Both the position numbers and the translations under genes were made by a program. The notes beneath the pieces were generated by a model, which had not been told where the DNA came from, ran no database searches, and was given only the letters and a program-made list of their open reading frames with translations. A stretch of 5,178 nucleotides of DNA from Phycisphaerales bacterium (GTDB taxonomy: Bacteria; Planctomycetota; Phycisphaerae; SM23-33), in the NCBI GenBank assembly GCA_003153915.1, contig PMBX01000215.1, forward strand, positions 1 to 5,178, written 5' to 3'. Positions 1-4,866 of this stretch are shown in pieces. Each line of letters opens with the position of its first letter. The stretch's first letter is position 1.

Positions 1-3
1 ATT

Positions 4-47
4 GTTGCTCGCGCAACTCCTGATGAGGTTATTTTTGCGCGTGCAAC
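4..47. repeat. Pair of related 14-mers in inverted orientation
   Basis: Positions 4-17 read GTTGCTCGCGCAAC, itself an inverted repeat with 5-bp arms and a 4-bp spacer. The reverse complement of positions 34-47 reads GTTGCACGCGCAAA, which matches at 12 of 14 bases. The copies start 30 bp apart, close to three helical turns, so a protein could bind both on one face of the DNA. They lie well upstream (over 120 bp) of the operon promoter at 170-198, so they may belong to a gene left of the window. The match is visible; any operator role is inference. Confidence 0.35.
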
Positions 48-52
48 GAGGC

Positions 53-71
53 TTCGGTGAGCTCAGCCGAA
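53..71. repeat. Inverted repeat with palindromic core
   Basis: TTCGG (53-57) and CCGAA (67-71) are perfect inverted arms around the palindrome TGAGCTCA (58-65). No T-run follows on either strand, so an intrinsic terminator is not supported. It could be a protein binding site or chance. Confidence 0.25.
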
Positions 72-169
72 CCGTTACACGCCCTACCTTGCTACAATAG
101 CCGGTGCGAGATGTACCGCTTCACCCCAACGAATGGTTCTGGAAGGAGTTAACCAATCGCGAAATCGAC

Positions 170-198
170 TTGACTTATGCGCCTTGTATGACGATAAT
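170..198 (+). promoter_or_regulatory. Sigma-70-type promoter of the NTase/HTH operon
   Basis: The -35 element TTGACT (170-175) and the -10 element GATAAT (193-198) each match the consensus at 5 of 6 bases and are separated by exactly 17 bp. Transcription would start near 205, about 16 nt before the ATG at 221, leaving room for the ribosome binding site. Two small symmetric elements overlap it: GAC/GTC (190-192 and 199-201) frame the -10 hexamer, and CTATGTATAG (201-210) sits at the predicted start point. Either could be where the Xre protein of the operon represses its own promoter; that is inference. Confidence 0.7.
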
Positions 199-208
199 GT
201 CTATGTAT

Positions 209-214
209 AGAAGG
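209..214 (+). promoter_or_regulatory. Ribosome binding site deciding the start at 221
   Basis: AGAAGG ends 6 nt before the ATG at 221. No comparable site precedes the upstream in-frame GTG at 104, and the promoter lies between the two, so 221 is the better start. Confidence 0.6.
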
Positions 215-220
215 TCAGTC

Positions 221-778
221 ATGGGTTTGATACCGGAATTCACCGAAGACGGATTGCTGCCCCCAGGCGACTACGAGGTGACACTCGACGAGCTTCGCGG
301 GTCCGTCCTCGTCGTCGGGCCGGGTAACCGGTCCGACTACCCGAGTTGGGACATCCGTTGGCGCAGGAAGTTGGTGGAGAATCTGGAAATGCTGGTCCGG
401 CAACTTTGGCAAGTTGGCGTTGCCGATATCTTCATCGACGGCTCGTTCACCGAGGACAAGGACCATCCCAACGATATCGACGGTTACTTCGTCTGTGACC
501 TGAGGCGGTTGGCCGGCGGAGAACTGGAGCGAGAACTCAACATGCTGGACCCGTATAAAGTCTGGACCTGGGACCCTGCCAGCAGGTGCCCGTACCGCGG
601 CTACCCGAAGAAGCAACTGCCCATGTGGCACCAGTACCGGGTAGAGTTGTACCCGCACTTCACCGGGCTTTTATCGGGCATCCGGGACGAACATGGCAAT
701 GAGTTGGAGTTTCCATCGGCGTTTCGCCGGTCACGCCGCGATGGAAAAGCACGCGGCATTGTAAAGATTCGGAGGTAG
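221..778 (+). CDS. Nucleotidyltransferase-fold protein (DUF6932-like), possible toxin of a two-gene module
   Basis: A 185-residue protein. Residues 74-87 carry the hallmark of the polymerase-beta-like nucleotidyltransferase fold: GS (74-75), nine residues, then DID (85-87), the two metal-binding aspartates. E142, in VELYPH, is a plausible third acidic residue. The N-terminus (IPEFTEDGLLPPG) and the C-terminal pattern (SAFRR, then RDGKARGIVKI) resemble the family I know as DUF6932; this is recognition from memory. Such enzymes transfer a nucleotide to a protein, RNA or small molecule; the substrate cannot be read here. The frame stays open upstream to a GTG at 104, but the promoter at 170-198 and the AGAAGG at 209-214 favour the ATG at 221. 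The stop is 3 nt before the next ATG, and GGAGG inside its last codons serves the next gene, so the two are probably translationally coupled. The pairing with an Xre protein suggests a toxin-antitoxin or defence role. The fold is fairly sure, the role is not. Confidence 0.8.
   Translation: MGLIPEFTEDGLLPPGDYEVTLDELRGSVLVVGPGNRSDYPSWDIRWRRKLVENLEMLVRQLWQVGVADIFIDGSFTEDKDHPNDIDGYFVCDLRRLAGGELERELNMLDPYKVWTWDPASRCPYRGYPKKQLPMWHQYRVELYPHFTGLLSGIRDEHGNELEFPSAFRRSRRDGKARGIVKIRR
771..775 (+). promoter_or_regulatory. Ribosome binding site of the HTH gene, inside the NTase gene
   Basis: GGAGG lies 6 nt before the ATG at 782 and overlaps the last codons of the upstream gene. This arrangement favours coupled translation of the two proteins. 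Confidence 0.75.
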
Positions 779-781
779 GCC

Positions 782-1228
782 ATGATCCGCAACGAGAAGG
801 AATACCAGGAAGCGGTTGAGCGAATCCTCCAGGAGAAGGACCGGCTGGCCAAACAGGAAGCCGAACTGAAGGCCATGGGCCTGGGGCCGGACAATGTCAA
901 GCGGGCCTTGGACCCCATGCGTTCATTTCACGAGCAGCTTGAGGAAGAAGTGCGCAGTTACGAGCGGCTGAAGCGAGGCGAGTTCGACGAGGTGCTCAAC
1001 CTCCGAGGACTTGGGCAACTGCTGGTGTCCTTGCGAATCGCCCGCGGCCTGACTCAGCGCCAGCTTGCCGAGAAGCTCGGTGTCCATGAGACGCAGGTTT
1101 CGCGCGACGAGCGGAACGAGTACCACGGTATCACTCTGGAACGGGCCGCCAAGATACTCGAAGCCCTGGGCGTGGAGGTCCGCAGCCGGGTAGAGCGGTT
1201 GGAATCCGAGCCGGCCGAGGTGGCCTGA
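782..1228 (+). CDS. Xre-family helix-turn-helix protein with N-terminal coiled coil; possible antitoxin
   Basis: A 148-residue cytoplasmic DNA-binding protein. Residues 1-70 are highly charged and rich in E, K, R and L (EKEYQEAVERILQEKDRLAK and onward), as expected for a helical or coiled-coil dimerisation or toxin-binding region. Residues 78-134 form a Cro/CI-type HTH: LTQRQLAEKLG (90-100) is the first helix-turn, VHETQVSRDE (101-110) the recognition helix, followed by ITLERAAKILEALG (117-130). It is the second gene of an operon, 3 nt behind the nucleotidyltransferase, with a strong GGAGG site. Toxin-antitoxin HTH proteins usually bind the operon promoter and neutralise the partner; here the promoter at 170-198 has small symmetric elements that fit such control. 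The order, enzyme first and HTH second, is as in higBA and opposite to the antitoxin-first abiE pair. The HTH assignment is firm; the antitoxin role is inference. Confidence 0.85.
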   Translation: MIRNEKEYQEAVERILQEKDRLAKQEAELKAMGLGPDNVKRALDPMRSFHEQLEEEVRSYERLKRGEFDEVLNLRGLGQLLVSLRIARGLTQRQLAEKLGVHETQVSRDERNEYHGITLERAAKILEALGVEVRSRVERLESEPAEVA

Positions 1229-1242
1229 TTTCGCATCGAAAT
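1228..1242. repeat. Short hairpin at the end of the HTH gene
   Basis: ATTTCG (1228-1233) and CGAAAT (1237-1242) are perfect 6-bp arms around CAT, starting on the last base of the stop codon. The stem is AT-rich and no T-run follows, so it is a weak terminator candidate at best. Confidence 0.3.
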
Positions 1243-1348
1243 TGTTGCTTCCCGGCAGGCCAGCCGCCGCGGATGCATAGCAAGCGTTCGCAAGATGTTG
1301 CGTTTGTCCGTGTCAGGTGCGCATTTGTCGCCGAGTAGATGAAAGTGT

Positions 1349-1373
1349 CGCGATAGACAGCCGGTTGATCGCG
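1349..1373 (-). terminator. Stem-loop just downstream of the DUF1854 gene
   Basis: Read on the minus strand, CGCGAT (1373-1368) begins one base after the TGA stop and pairs with ATCGCG (1354-1349) across a 13-nt loop. The following bases (ACACTTTCATCT) have only a poor T-tract. The position suits a transcript end or an mRNA 3' stabilising hairpin, but it is not a textbook intrinsic terminator. Confidence 0.35.
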
Positions 1374-1374
1374 G

Positions 1375-1911
1375 TCAGAAATATTCCCGAATCCGCCGCC
1401 GGCTGGCGGGGTCGAGTTGTTCGATGTCGGTCAGTTCATAGGTGTTGCCGTCGGCGTCGCGGAATAGCGCCCGGCTGTCGGAGAGCATACGGACGTCGTC
1501 GCGGCTGCGAATCTGAAAGGTCGCCTCGCCGCGGTCGGTCTCCGCCGTGATGGAGATGACCTCAAACTCGTTCTTGTAGCTGCGGATGCGGCGAATCTTG
1601 GGATTAAAGACCTTGTCGTGTAATTCCTGTTCGATGATCGTCCGGGTGGGAGGCGCCAGTTCTTCCAGGCTTTTCAGCAGGGCGACTTCCTTGCCGTCCT
1701 TGTCGCGAATGGAGACGTAGGCATCCGGCAGGGACCAGGGGAAGCAGCGCGCGACGCGGGCGTCGACGACTGGGGCTTCCTGGCCGTCCAGGTACACCTC
1801 CAACTGCCCGGCGCGGTTGCGAACGGCCTTGTTGACCGTCCCCACCGGCCGAGGCTCGCTGGAATAATGCCCGGCCGCCTGCGCCGGTTGGACCGCGTCA
1901 GTAGCACACAT
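1375..1911 (-). CDS. DUF1854 family protein
   Basis: A 178-residue soluble protein with no signal peptide or membrane segment. Its body follows the DUF1854 pattern: FPWSLPDAYVSIRDKDGKE (57-75), a charged helix SLEELAPPTRTIIEQEL (81-97), ETDRGEATFQIRSRDDVR (124-141) and RDADGNTYELTDIEQLDPAS (151-170). The molecular function of this family is not established as far as I know. In some bacteria, members are named as associated with cyanophycin metabolism and occur near or fused to an ABC transporter; nothing in this window supports either link. The first about 25 residues are low in conservation. The start is supported by GAAAGGA 7 nt upstream (1919-1925) and by a promoter with a perfect -10 element. 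It stands alone on its strand, 288 bp downstream of the sigma factor gene and convergent with the NTase/HTH operon. The family assignment is good; the role is unknown. Confidence 0.85.
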   Translation of the reverse strand: MCATDAVQPAQAAGHYSSEPRPVGTVNKAVRNRAGQLEVYLDGQEAPVVDARVARCFPWSLPDAYVSIRDKDGKEVALLKSLEELAPPTRTIIEQELHDKVFNPKIRRIRSYKNEFEVISITAETDRGEATFQIRSRDDVRMLSDSRALFRDADGNTYELTDIEQLDPASRRRIREYF

Positions 1912-1918
1912 ATCGACA

Positions 1919-1925
1919 TCCTTTC
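1919..1925 (-). promoter_or_regulatory. Ribosome binding site of the DUF1854 gene
   Basis: On the minus strand GAAAGGA lies 7 nt before the ATG at 1911-1909. This fixes the start; no other in-frame ATG is present in the protein. Confidence 0.6.
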
Positions 1926-1968
1926 TGGATCGTTACCCCCCGCCGCCAAGCCATCAGGGCGACCCGAC

Positions 1969-1997
1969 ATTATACCGCAGCCGGCTTGGTCTTGCAG
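1969..1997 (-). promoter_or_regulatory. Promoter of the DUF1854 gene
   Basis: On the minus strand a perfect TATAAT (1974-1969) is preceded, after a 17-bp spacer, by CTGCAA (1997-1992), a weak -35 with 3 of 6 matches. Transcription would begin near 1962, giving a leader of about 50 nt. A weak -35 with a perfect -10 suggests help from an activator or another sigma factor. The repeat at 1977-2002 overlaps it. Confidence 0.55.
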
Positions 1998-2002
1998 CCG
2001 GC
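1977..2002. repeat. Tandem 9-bp direct repeat in the DUF1854 promoter
   Basis: GCAGCCGGC occurs at 1977-1985 and again at 1994-2002, 17 bp from start to start. One copy lies in the spacer next to the -10 element and the other covers the -35 element. Tandem sites in this position are typical of regulator binding, but GC-rich DNA makes chance repeats more likely. Confidence 0.4.
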
Positions 2003-2044
2003 ATATGCCCGCGCCGGTCATGGTAAACTCTTTTGTTTGGCGGA

Positions 2045-2112
2045 CAACTTGGCAGGTGGCATTCCCAAACCTGGGATTTGATATTCGTGCCGCGTTCGTC
2101 ACCACCAAGTTG
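2045..2112. repeat. 68-bp nested inverted repeat, possible structured RNA or mobile repeat
   Basis: The outer arms CAACTTGG (2045-2052) and CCAAGTTG (2105-2112) are perfect complements. Inside, GGTG (2055-2058) can pair with CACC (2100-2103), extending the stem to 12 pairs with a small internal loop. A separate inner hairpin is formed by TCCCA (2063-2067) and TGGGA (2072-2076) around AACC. No T-run follows on either strand, so a simple terminator is unlikely. No protein-coding signal covers it. It could be a small MITE or REP-like dispersed element, or a structured RNA in the 3' region of the sigma factor transcript. Confidence 0.45.
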
Positions 2113-2199
2113 CTCGCGCGCCCAGGAGCAATACGCACGTTCCGACGGTAAGCCCCACGGACGACTGTGCTCAATCGTATCCGGCCCCTCGGACCGCCT

Positions 2200-3888
2200 T
2201 TATCGCATCAGCCCCGAATCCTTTGGATTGAGGATGCCTCGCAGCTTTCGCAAGGCCGCCAGTTCGATCTGGCGCACCCGCTCCTTGGACACGCCCAGCC
2301 GCCGGCCCATCTGGTCGAGCGTGTGGGTCTCCCCCGCCTCGTCCAGGCCGTAATGGTCCATCAGGATCGACCGCTCCAGCGGCGTCAATTGCGCCAAAAC
2401 CACGTCGAGGCTCTCGCGAAGTTCCGAGAGGTTGACCTCGTTGGGGTCGTAGGTCTTGAGACTGGAGGCGATGTCCAACACCTCGTCCTGCCCGGTGGCG
2501 AAGTGGTCCAACTGGTATCGCTCCCGCGGGATGGAGCGGGCGAAGTTTCGTATGATGGCCCAGGAGGCATAGGTGGAGAACCGCGTGCCTCGCGTATAGT
2601 CGAACTTCTCCACCGCGCGCATCAGCGAGATGTTTCCGTCGCTGATCAACTCGAAGAGGCTCTGGAAACCCCCGACGTGTTTCTTGGCGATGGAAACCAC
2701 CAGCCGCAGGTTCGCGCGGATGATCTGGTTCTTCACCGCGTTGGCCTGGAGCAGCAGCGTCTCGACGGCCTTGAGCTGGGCAGTCCGCGCTCGGGCGGGG
2801 TTGATCTGCTGGCGGAGCCGGTCGGAGCGGTACTTGAGATAATTGTACTTTCGGAACATCGCCCGCTCCCGCTGGGCGTCCAGCAGCGGCACATCGTACA
2901 GTGAGCGCAGGTAGGGCGGCAGGTCCGGTGGCGGCCGCGCGGCGGGGTGCGATATCTTCTCGGCCGCCTGTACCGACAAGTCTTTGTCCGCAAGGATCAA
3001 CTCATCGGCATTGGGCAGGTCGAACTGCGGGTTGTAGATGTAACTGATCAGCCGGCCCAGCATGCCCCTGGCGCGCATCTCGGTGGCGATGCGATAGATG
3101 CTGCCCCGCGTGCGGCGGAACCGCTGGGCAAGCTGCGGTATGGTTGTGCCTCGCAGGAAATTGCGGTAGATGCTGCTCTTTTCCTGGTCATCCAACGGTA
3201 CGGCCATTTGCGGAAAGACCGCCTCTTCGGGCTGTTCCAGGTCGTGCTTGCGGATGGTGTAACGGATCGTTTCGACCGCCCTGCCGGTCTTTCGCGCCAG
3301 CCGCCTGGCCACCTCGGCCAGGCTGCACTGCGTGAATGCCGCCATCCGCCGGGCGCGGCGGATGATGTACCGCCGCTGCGACTCGGTCATCTGGCTGAAC
3401 CGCGCGGACCGCTCGATCTGCCGCCGGCGGCTGTGGGCGAACCATTGCACCGAGCTTTCCAGAACCGCCAGGCGCTTCTTGCCGTCGGGCATGACCAGTT
3501 TCCGCGTGGGCAATCCCCCTCGCCGCCACCGCTGGATGGTCTTGGTTGTAACCGAAAAATGCCTCGCCAAAGCCGGGATATCATAGACGGTTTCACTGTA
3601 CTGCCCGGCGGGCAGGTCGAAACTGTCGCAGAGGTCCAGTATCAACTTATGGATGTCCCCTCGCAGGTCCTTGCCCGAAATAGTCTCGCCCGCGTCCGAG
3701 CCGGCCTTGTTCCGCCGACGGTAGCCCGTCAACCGATAAACCACGAAATCATAAGGATACGACTGGTCCGGCTCCGTGATCCGCAGCAAGGATTCCGCCG
3801 AATCGAGATAACCCTTTTTCAGTCGCGGTAATCCCGCCACTAACCCGGCTGCCAGCTCCTCCATACGGTTGTTGGAGTACTTACGCAT
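2200..3888 (-). CDS. Sigma-70 family RNA polymerase sigma factor with N-terminal HTH modules
   Basis: A 562-residue protein that directs RNA polymerase to promoters. From the N-terminus: an uncharacterised stretch; a MerR-like HTH near 102-151 (DIPALARHFSVTTKTIQRWR); a second HTH-like stretch near 183-217 (CSLAEVARRLARKTGRAVET); a third near 237-275 (TTIPQLAQRFRRTRGSIYRI); sigma region 1.2 near 322-357 (LPPYLRSLYDVPLLDAQRE); region 2 near 390-454 (NLRLVVSIAKKHVGGFQSLF, DGNISLMRAVEKFDY, FSTYASW); region 4 near 494-554, ending in a clear HTH (LGVSKERVRQIELAALRKLR). Only about 40 residues separate regions 2 and 4, so the usual region 3 is absent or minimal. This makes it an alternative rather than the housekeeping factor. 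The ATG at 3888 is chosen because the residues before it, back to a TTG at 4047, do not look like conserved protein; its own ribosome site is weak (GGGCGG). The ATG at 3864 is also possible. Sigma assignment is firm, start moderate, target promoters unknown. Confidence 0.88.
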   Translation of the reverse strand: MRKYSNNRMEELAAGLVAGLPRLKKGYLDSAESLLRITEPDQSYPYDFVVYRLTGYRRRNKAGSDAGETISGKDLRGDIHKLILDLCDSFDLPAGQYSETVYDIPALARHFSVTTKTIQRWRRGGLPTRKLVMPDGKKRLAVLESSVQWFAHSRRRQIERSARFSQMTESQRRYIIRRARRMAAFTQCSLAEVARRLARKTGRAVETIRYTIRKHDLEQPEEAVFPQMAVPLDDQEKSSIYRNFLRGTTIPQLAQRFRRTRGSIYRIATEMRARGMLGRLISYIYNPQFDLPNADELILADKDLSVQAAEKISHPAARPPPDLPPYLRSLYDVPLLDAQRERAMFRKYNYLKYRSDRLRQQINPARARTAQLKAVETLLLQANAVKNQIIRANLRLVVSIAKKHVGGFQSLFELISDGNISLMRAVEKFDYTRGTRFSTYASWAIIRNFARSIPRERYQLDHFATGQDEVLDIASSLKTYDPNEVNLSELRESLDVVLAQLTPLERSILMDHYGLDEAGETHTLDQMGRRLGVSKERVRQIELAALRKLRGILNPKDSGLMR

Positions 3889-4021
3889 AAGCTGCCGCCC
3901 ACCGCGCCGACCACTCGTTACACTCGCCTTATTCACAGCAAAAGTCTTTTTACCTATTGCGGAGGTCAACTGCAACCACCCAATGCCTTTTTTCGACAAC
4001 GTGGATACCCCCGATAAATGA

Positions 4022-4033
4022 CGTCGCACGACG
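4022..4033. repeat. Small palindrome upstream of the sigma factor gene
   Basis: CGTCGCACGACG has perfect 5-bp arms around CA. It lies in the leader region of the sigma factor gene, about 135 bp before the chosen start. It may be a regulator site; support is only the symmetry. Confidence 0.25.
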
Positions 4034-4053
4034 GAACCCGGCCGCAAATCCCG

Positions 4054-4079
4054 TTGGCGGTTCCCTGCGCCCCCGCCAA
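4054..4079. repeat. 7-bp inverted repeat in the sigma factor leader region
   Basis: TTGGCGG (4054-4060) and CCGCCAA (4073-4079) are perfect arms around a 12-nt loop. No T-run follows on either strand, so it does not look like the terminator of cbiO, which stops about 80 bp away. A further CCCGCCAA at 4122-4129 could compete for pairing with the first arm. If transcription starts just upstream, it would form a hairpin at the very 5' end of the sigma factor mRNA. Confidence 0.35.
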
Positions 4080-4080
4080 A

Positions 4081-4086
4081 GTTATA
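4081..4086 (-). promoter_or_regulatory. Possible -10 element for the sigma factor gene
   Basis: On the minus strand TATAAC matches the -10 consensus at 5 of 6 bases. No good -35 lies at 16-18 bp; the best is TTGTGC (4111-4106) at 19 bp. It would give a leader of about 185 nt. Transcription could instead run on from cbiO, since no terminator is visible between the genes. Confidence 0.25.
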
Positions 4087-4159
4087 TCGTAAAACAGCGT
4101 ATCATGCACAACATCGTCAAACCCGCCAAGAGGTCAGACACAAGAAGTGATGCGCGTTT

Positions 4160-4864
4160 TTACGCCAATCCGTGGGCGGTCAGAAGCGAGCGATCACTCA
4201 GGATTTCCCCGCTTGGCCCGTCGGCGACGATCATGCCGTCATCCAACACGACAGCTCTCTGGCAGAGCCTTCCGGCCAGGTCCAGGTCGTGGGTGGCCAG
4301 CAGCATCGCCTCGGTTCGCGCGCCCAGGATGTCGATGACGCGGTGGCGGCTGCGGAAGTCCAGGTTGCTGACCGGCTCGTCCAGCAGGAGCAGCTTGACG
4401 TTCATCGACAAGATCGTCGCCAGCGCCGCGGCCCGCTTCTGCCCGCCGGAAAGATGGTGCGCGGGGCGCGATTCCAGCCCGGCCAGGCCGACCGCCCCGA
4501 CAGCCGCCACGGCGCGCAGGCGGGCGTCGTCGGGGGCCAGGCCCTGATTGAGCGGTCCAAAGGCAACATCCTCCAGCAGCGTGGGCATGAAGAGCTGGTC
4601 GTCGGCGTTCTGGAAGGTCATGCCGCATCGCCCGCGGCAGGCATCCTCGTTGCCAGCGACAACCTCCAGTCCGTCGATTACGATCCGCCCGGTGAAGTAC
4701 ACCGCGCGCATGATCGCCAGCAACAGGCTGGTCTTGCCAGCCCCGTTGGGTCCGATCAACGCCACGCGCTGGCCGGCAGGTGAGTCCAGGGAAACTCCGT
4801 GCAGGGCCTCCGTCCCATCATGGTATCGCACGCGCAGGTCGTAGATGCTCAGCAGCGGCTCCAT
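4160..4864 (-). CDS. cbiO: Energy-coupling-factor transporter ATPase, cobalt/nickel type (CbiO-like)
   Basis: A 234-residue ABC ATPase that would power uptake of a metal ion or vitamin at the inner face of the membrane, working with CbiQ/EcfT and a substrate-binding membrane protein. All ABC motifs are present: Walker A GPNGAGKT (38-45), Q-loop Q85 in TFQNADDQLF (the double-Q form typical of CbiO/EcfA), signature LSGGQ (138-142), Walker B LLLLDEP (158-164) and switch histidine H192 in ATHDLDLA. The D-loop reads SNLD, where TSGLD or TAGLD is more usual. The ATG at 4864 is chosen over a longer frame because GAAGGGA (4879-4873) precedes it and the frame begins 2 bp after the cbiQ stop; the extra 32 residues upstream would overlap cbiQ and look non-conserved. 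It is somewhat short for the family, where a C-terminal extension is common. No terminator is seen after its stop. Substrate class is inferred from similarity to cobalt/nickel systems and is not proven. Confidence 0.87.
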   Translation of the reverse strand: MEPLLSIYDLRVRYHDGTEALHGVSLDSPAGQRVALIGPNGAGKTSLLLAIMRAVYFTGRIVIDGLEVVAGNEDACRGRCGMTFQNADDQLFMPTLLEDVAFGPLNQGLAPDDARLRAVAAVGAVGLAGLESRPAHHLSGGQKRAAALATILSMNVKLLLLDEPVSNLDFRSRHRVIDILGARTEAMLLATHDLDLAGRLCQRAVVLDDGMIVADGPSGEILSDRSLLTAHGLA

Positions 4865-4866
4865 GG

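Noticed and set aside
111..152. Small open frame of 13 codons after a TACAAT at 93-98, as a leader peptide
   Set aside because: No ribosome site precedes the ATG, and the -35 region for that -10 is poor; a much better promoter lies downstream.
215..658. Minus-strand open frame opposite the nucleotidyltransferase gene
   Set aside because: The plus-strand protein has promoter, ribosome site and catalytic motif; the minus frame has none of these.
1289..1302. CGCAA/TTGCG inverted repeat between the convergent genes as a terminator
   Set aside because: Only 5-bp arms and no T-run on either strand; too weak to list as a terminator.
1674..2174. Minus-strand open frame overlapping the DUF1854 gene and the nested repeat
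   Set aside because: It overlaps the DUF1854 start in another frame and runs through promoter and repeat DNA; the translation is arginine-rich and featureless.
2167..3831. Two long plus-strand open frames (2167-2904 and 2947-3831) opposite the sigma factor gene
   Set aside because: They are antisense to a well-supported protein with recognisable sigma motifs; their translations show no domain and their length is explained by high GC content.
4172..4783. Plus-strand open frame of 203 codons opposite cbiO
   Set aside because: It is the shadow of an ATPase with all ABC motifs; no ribosome site or recognisable motif.
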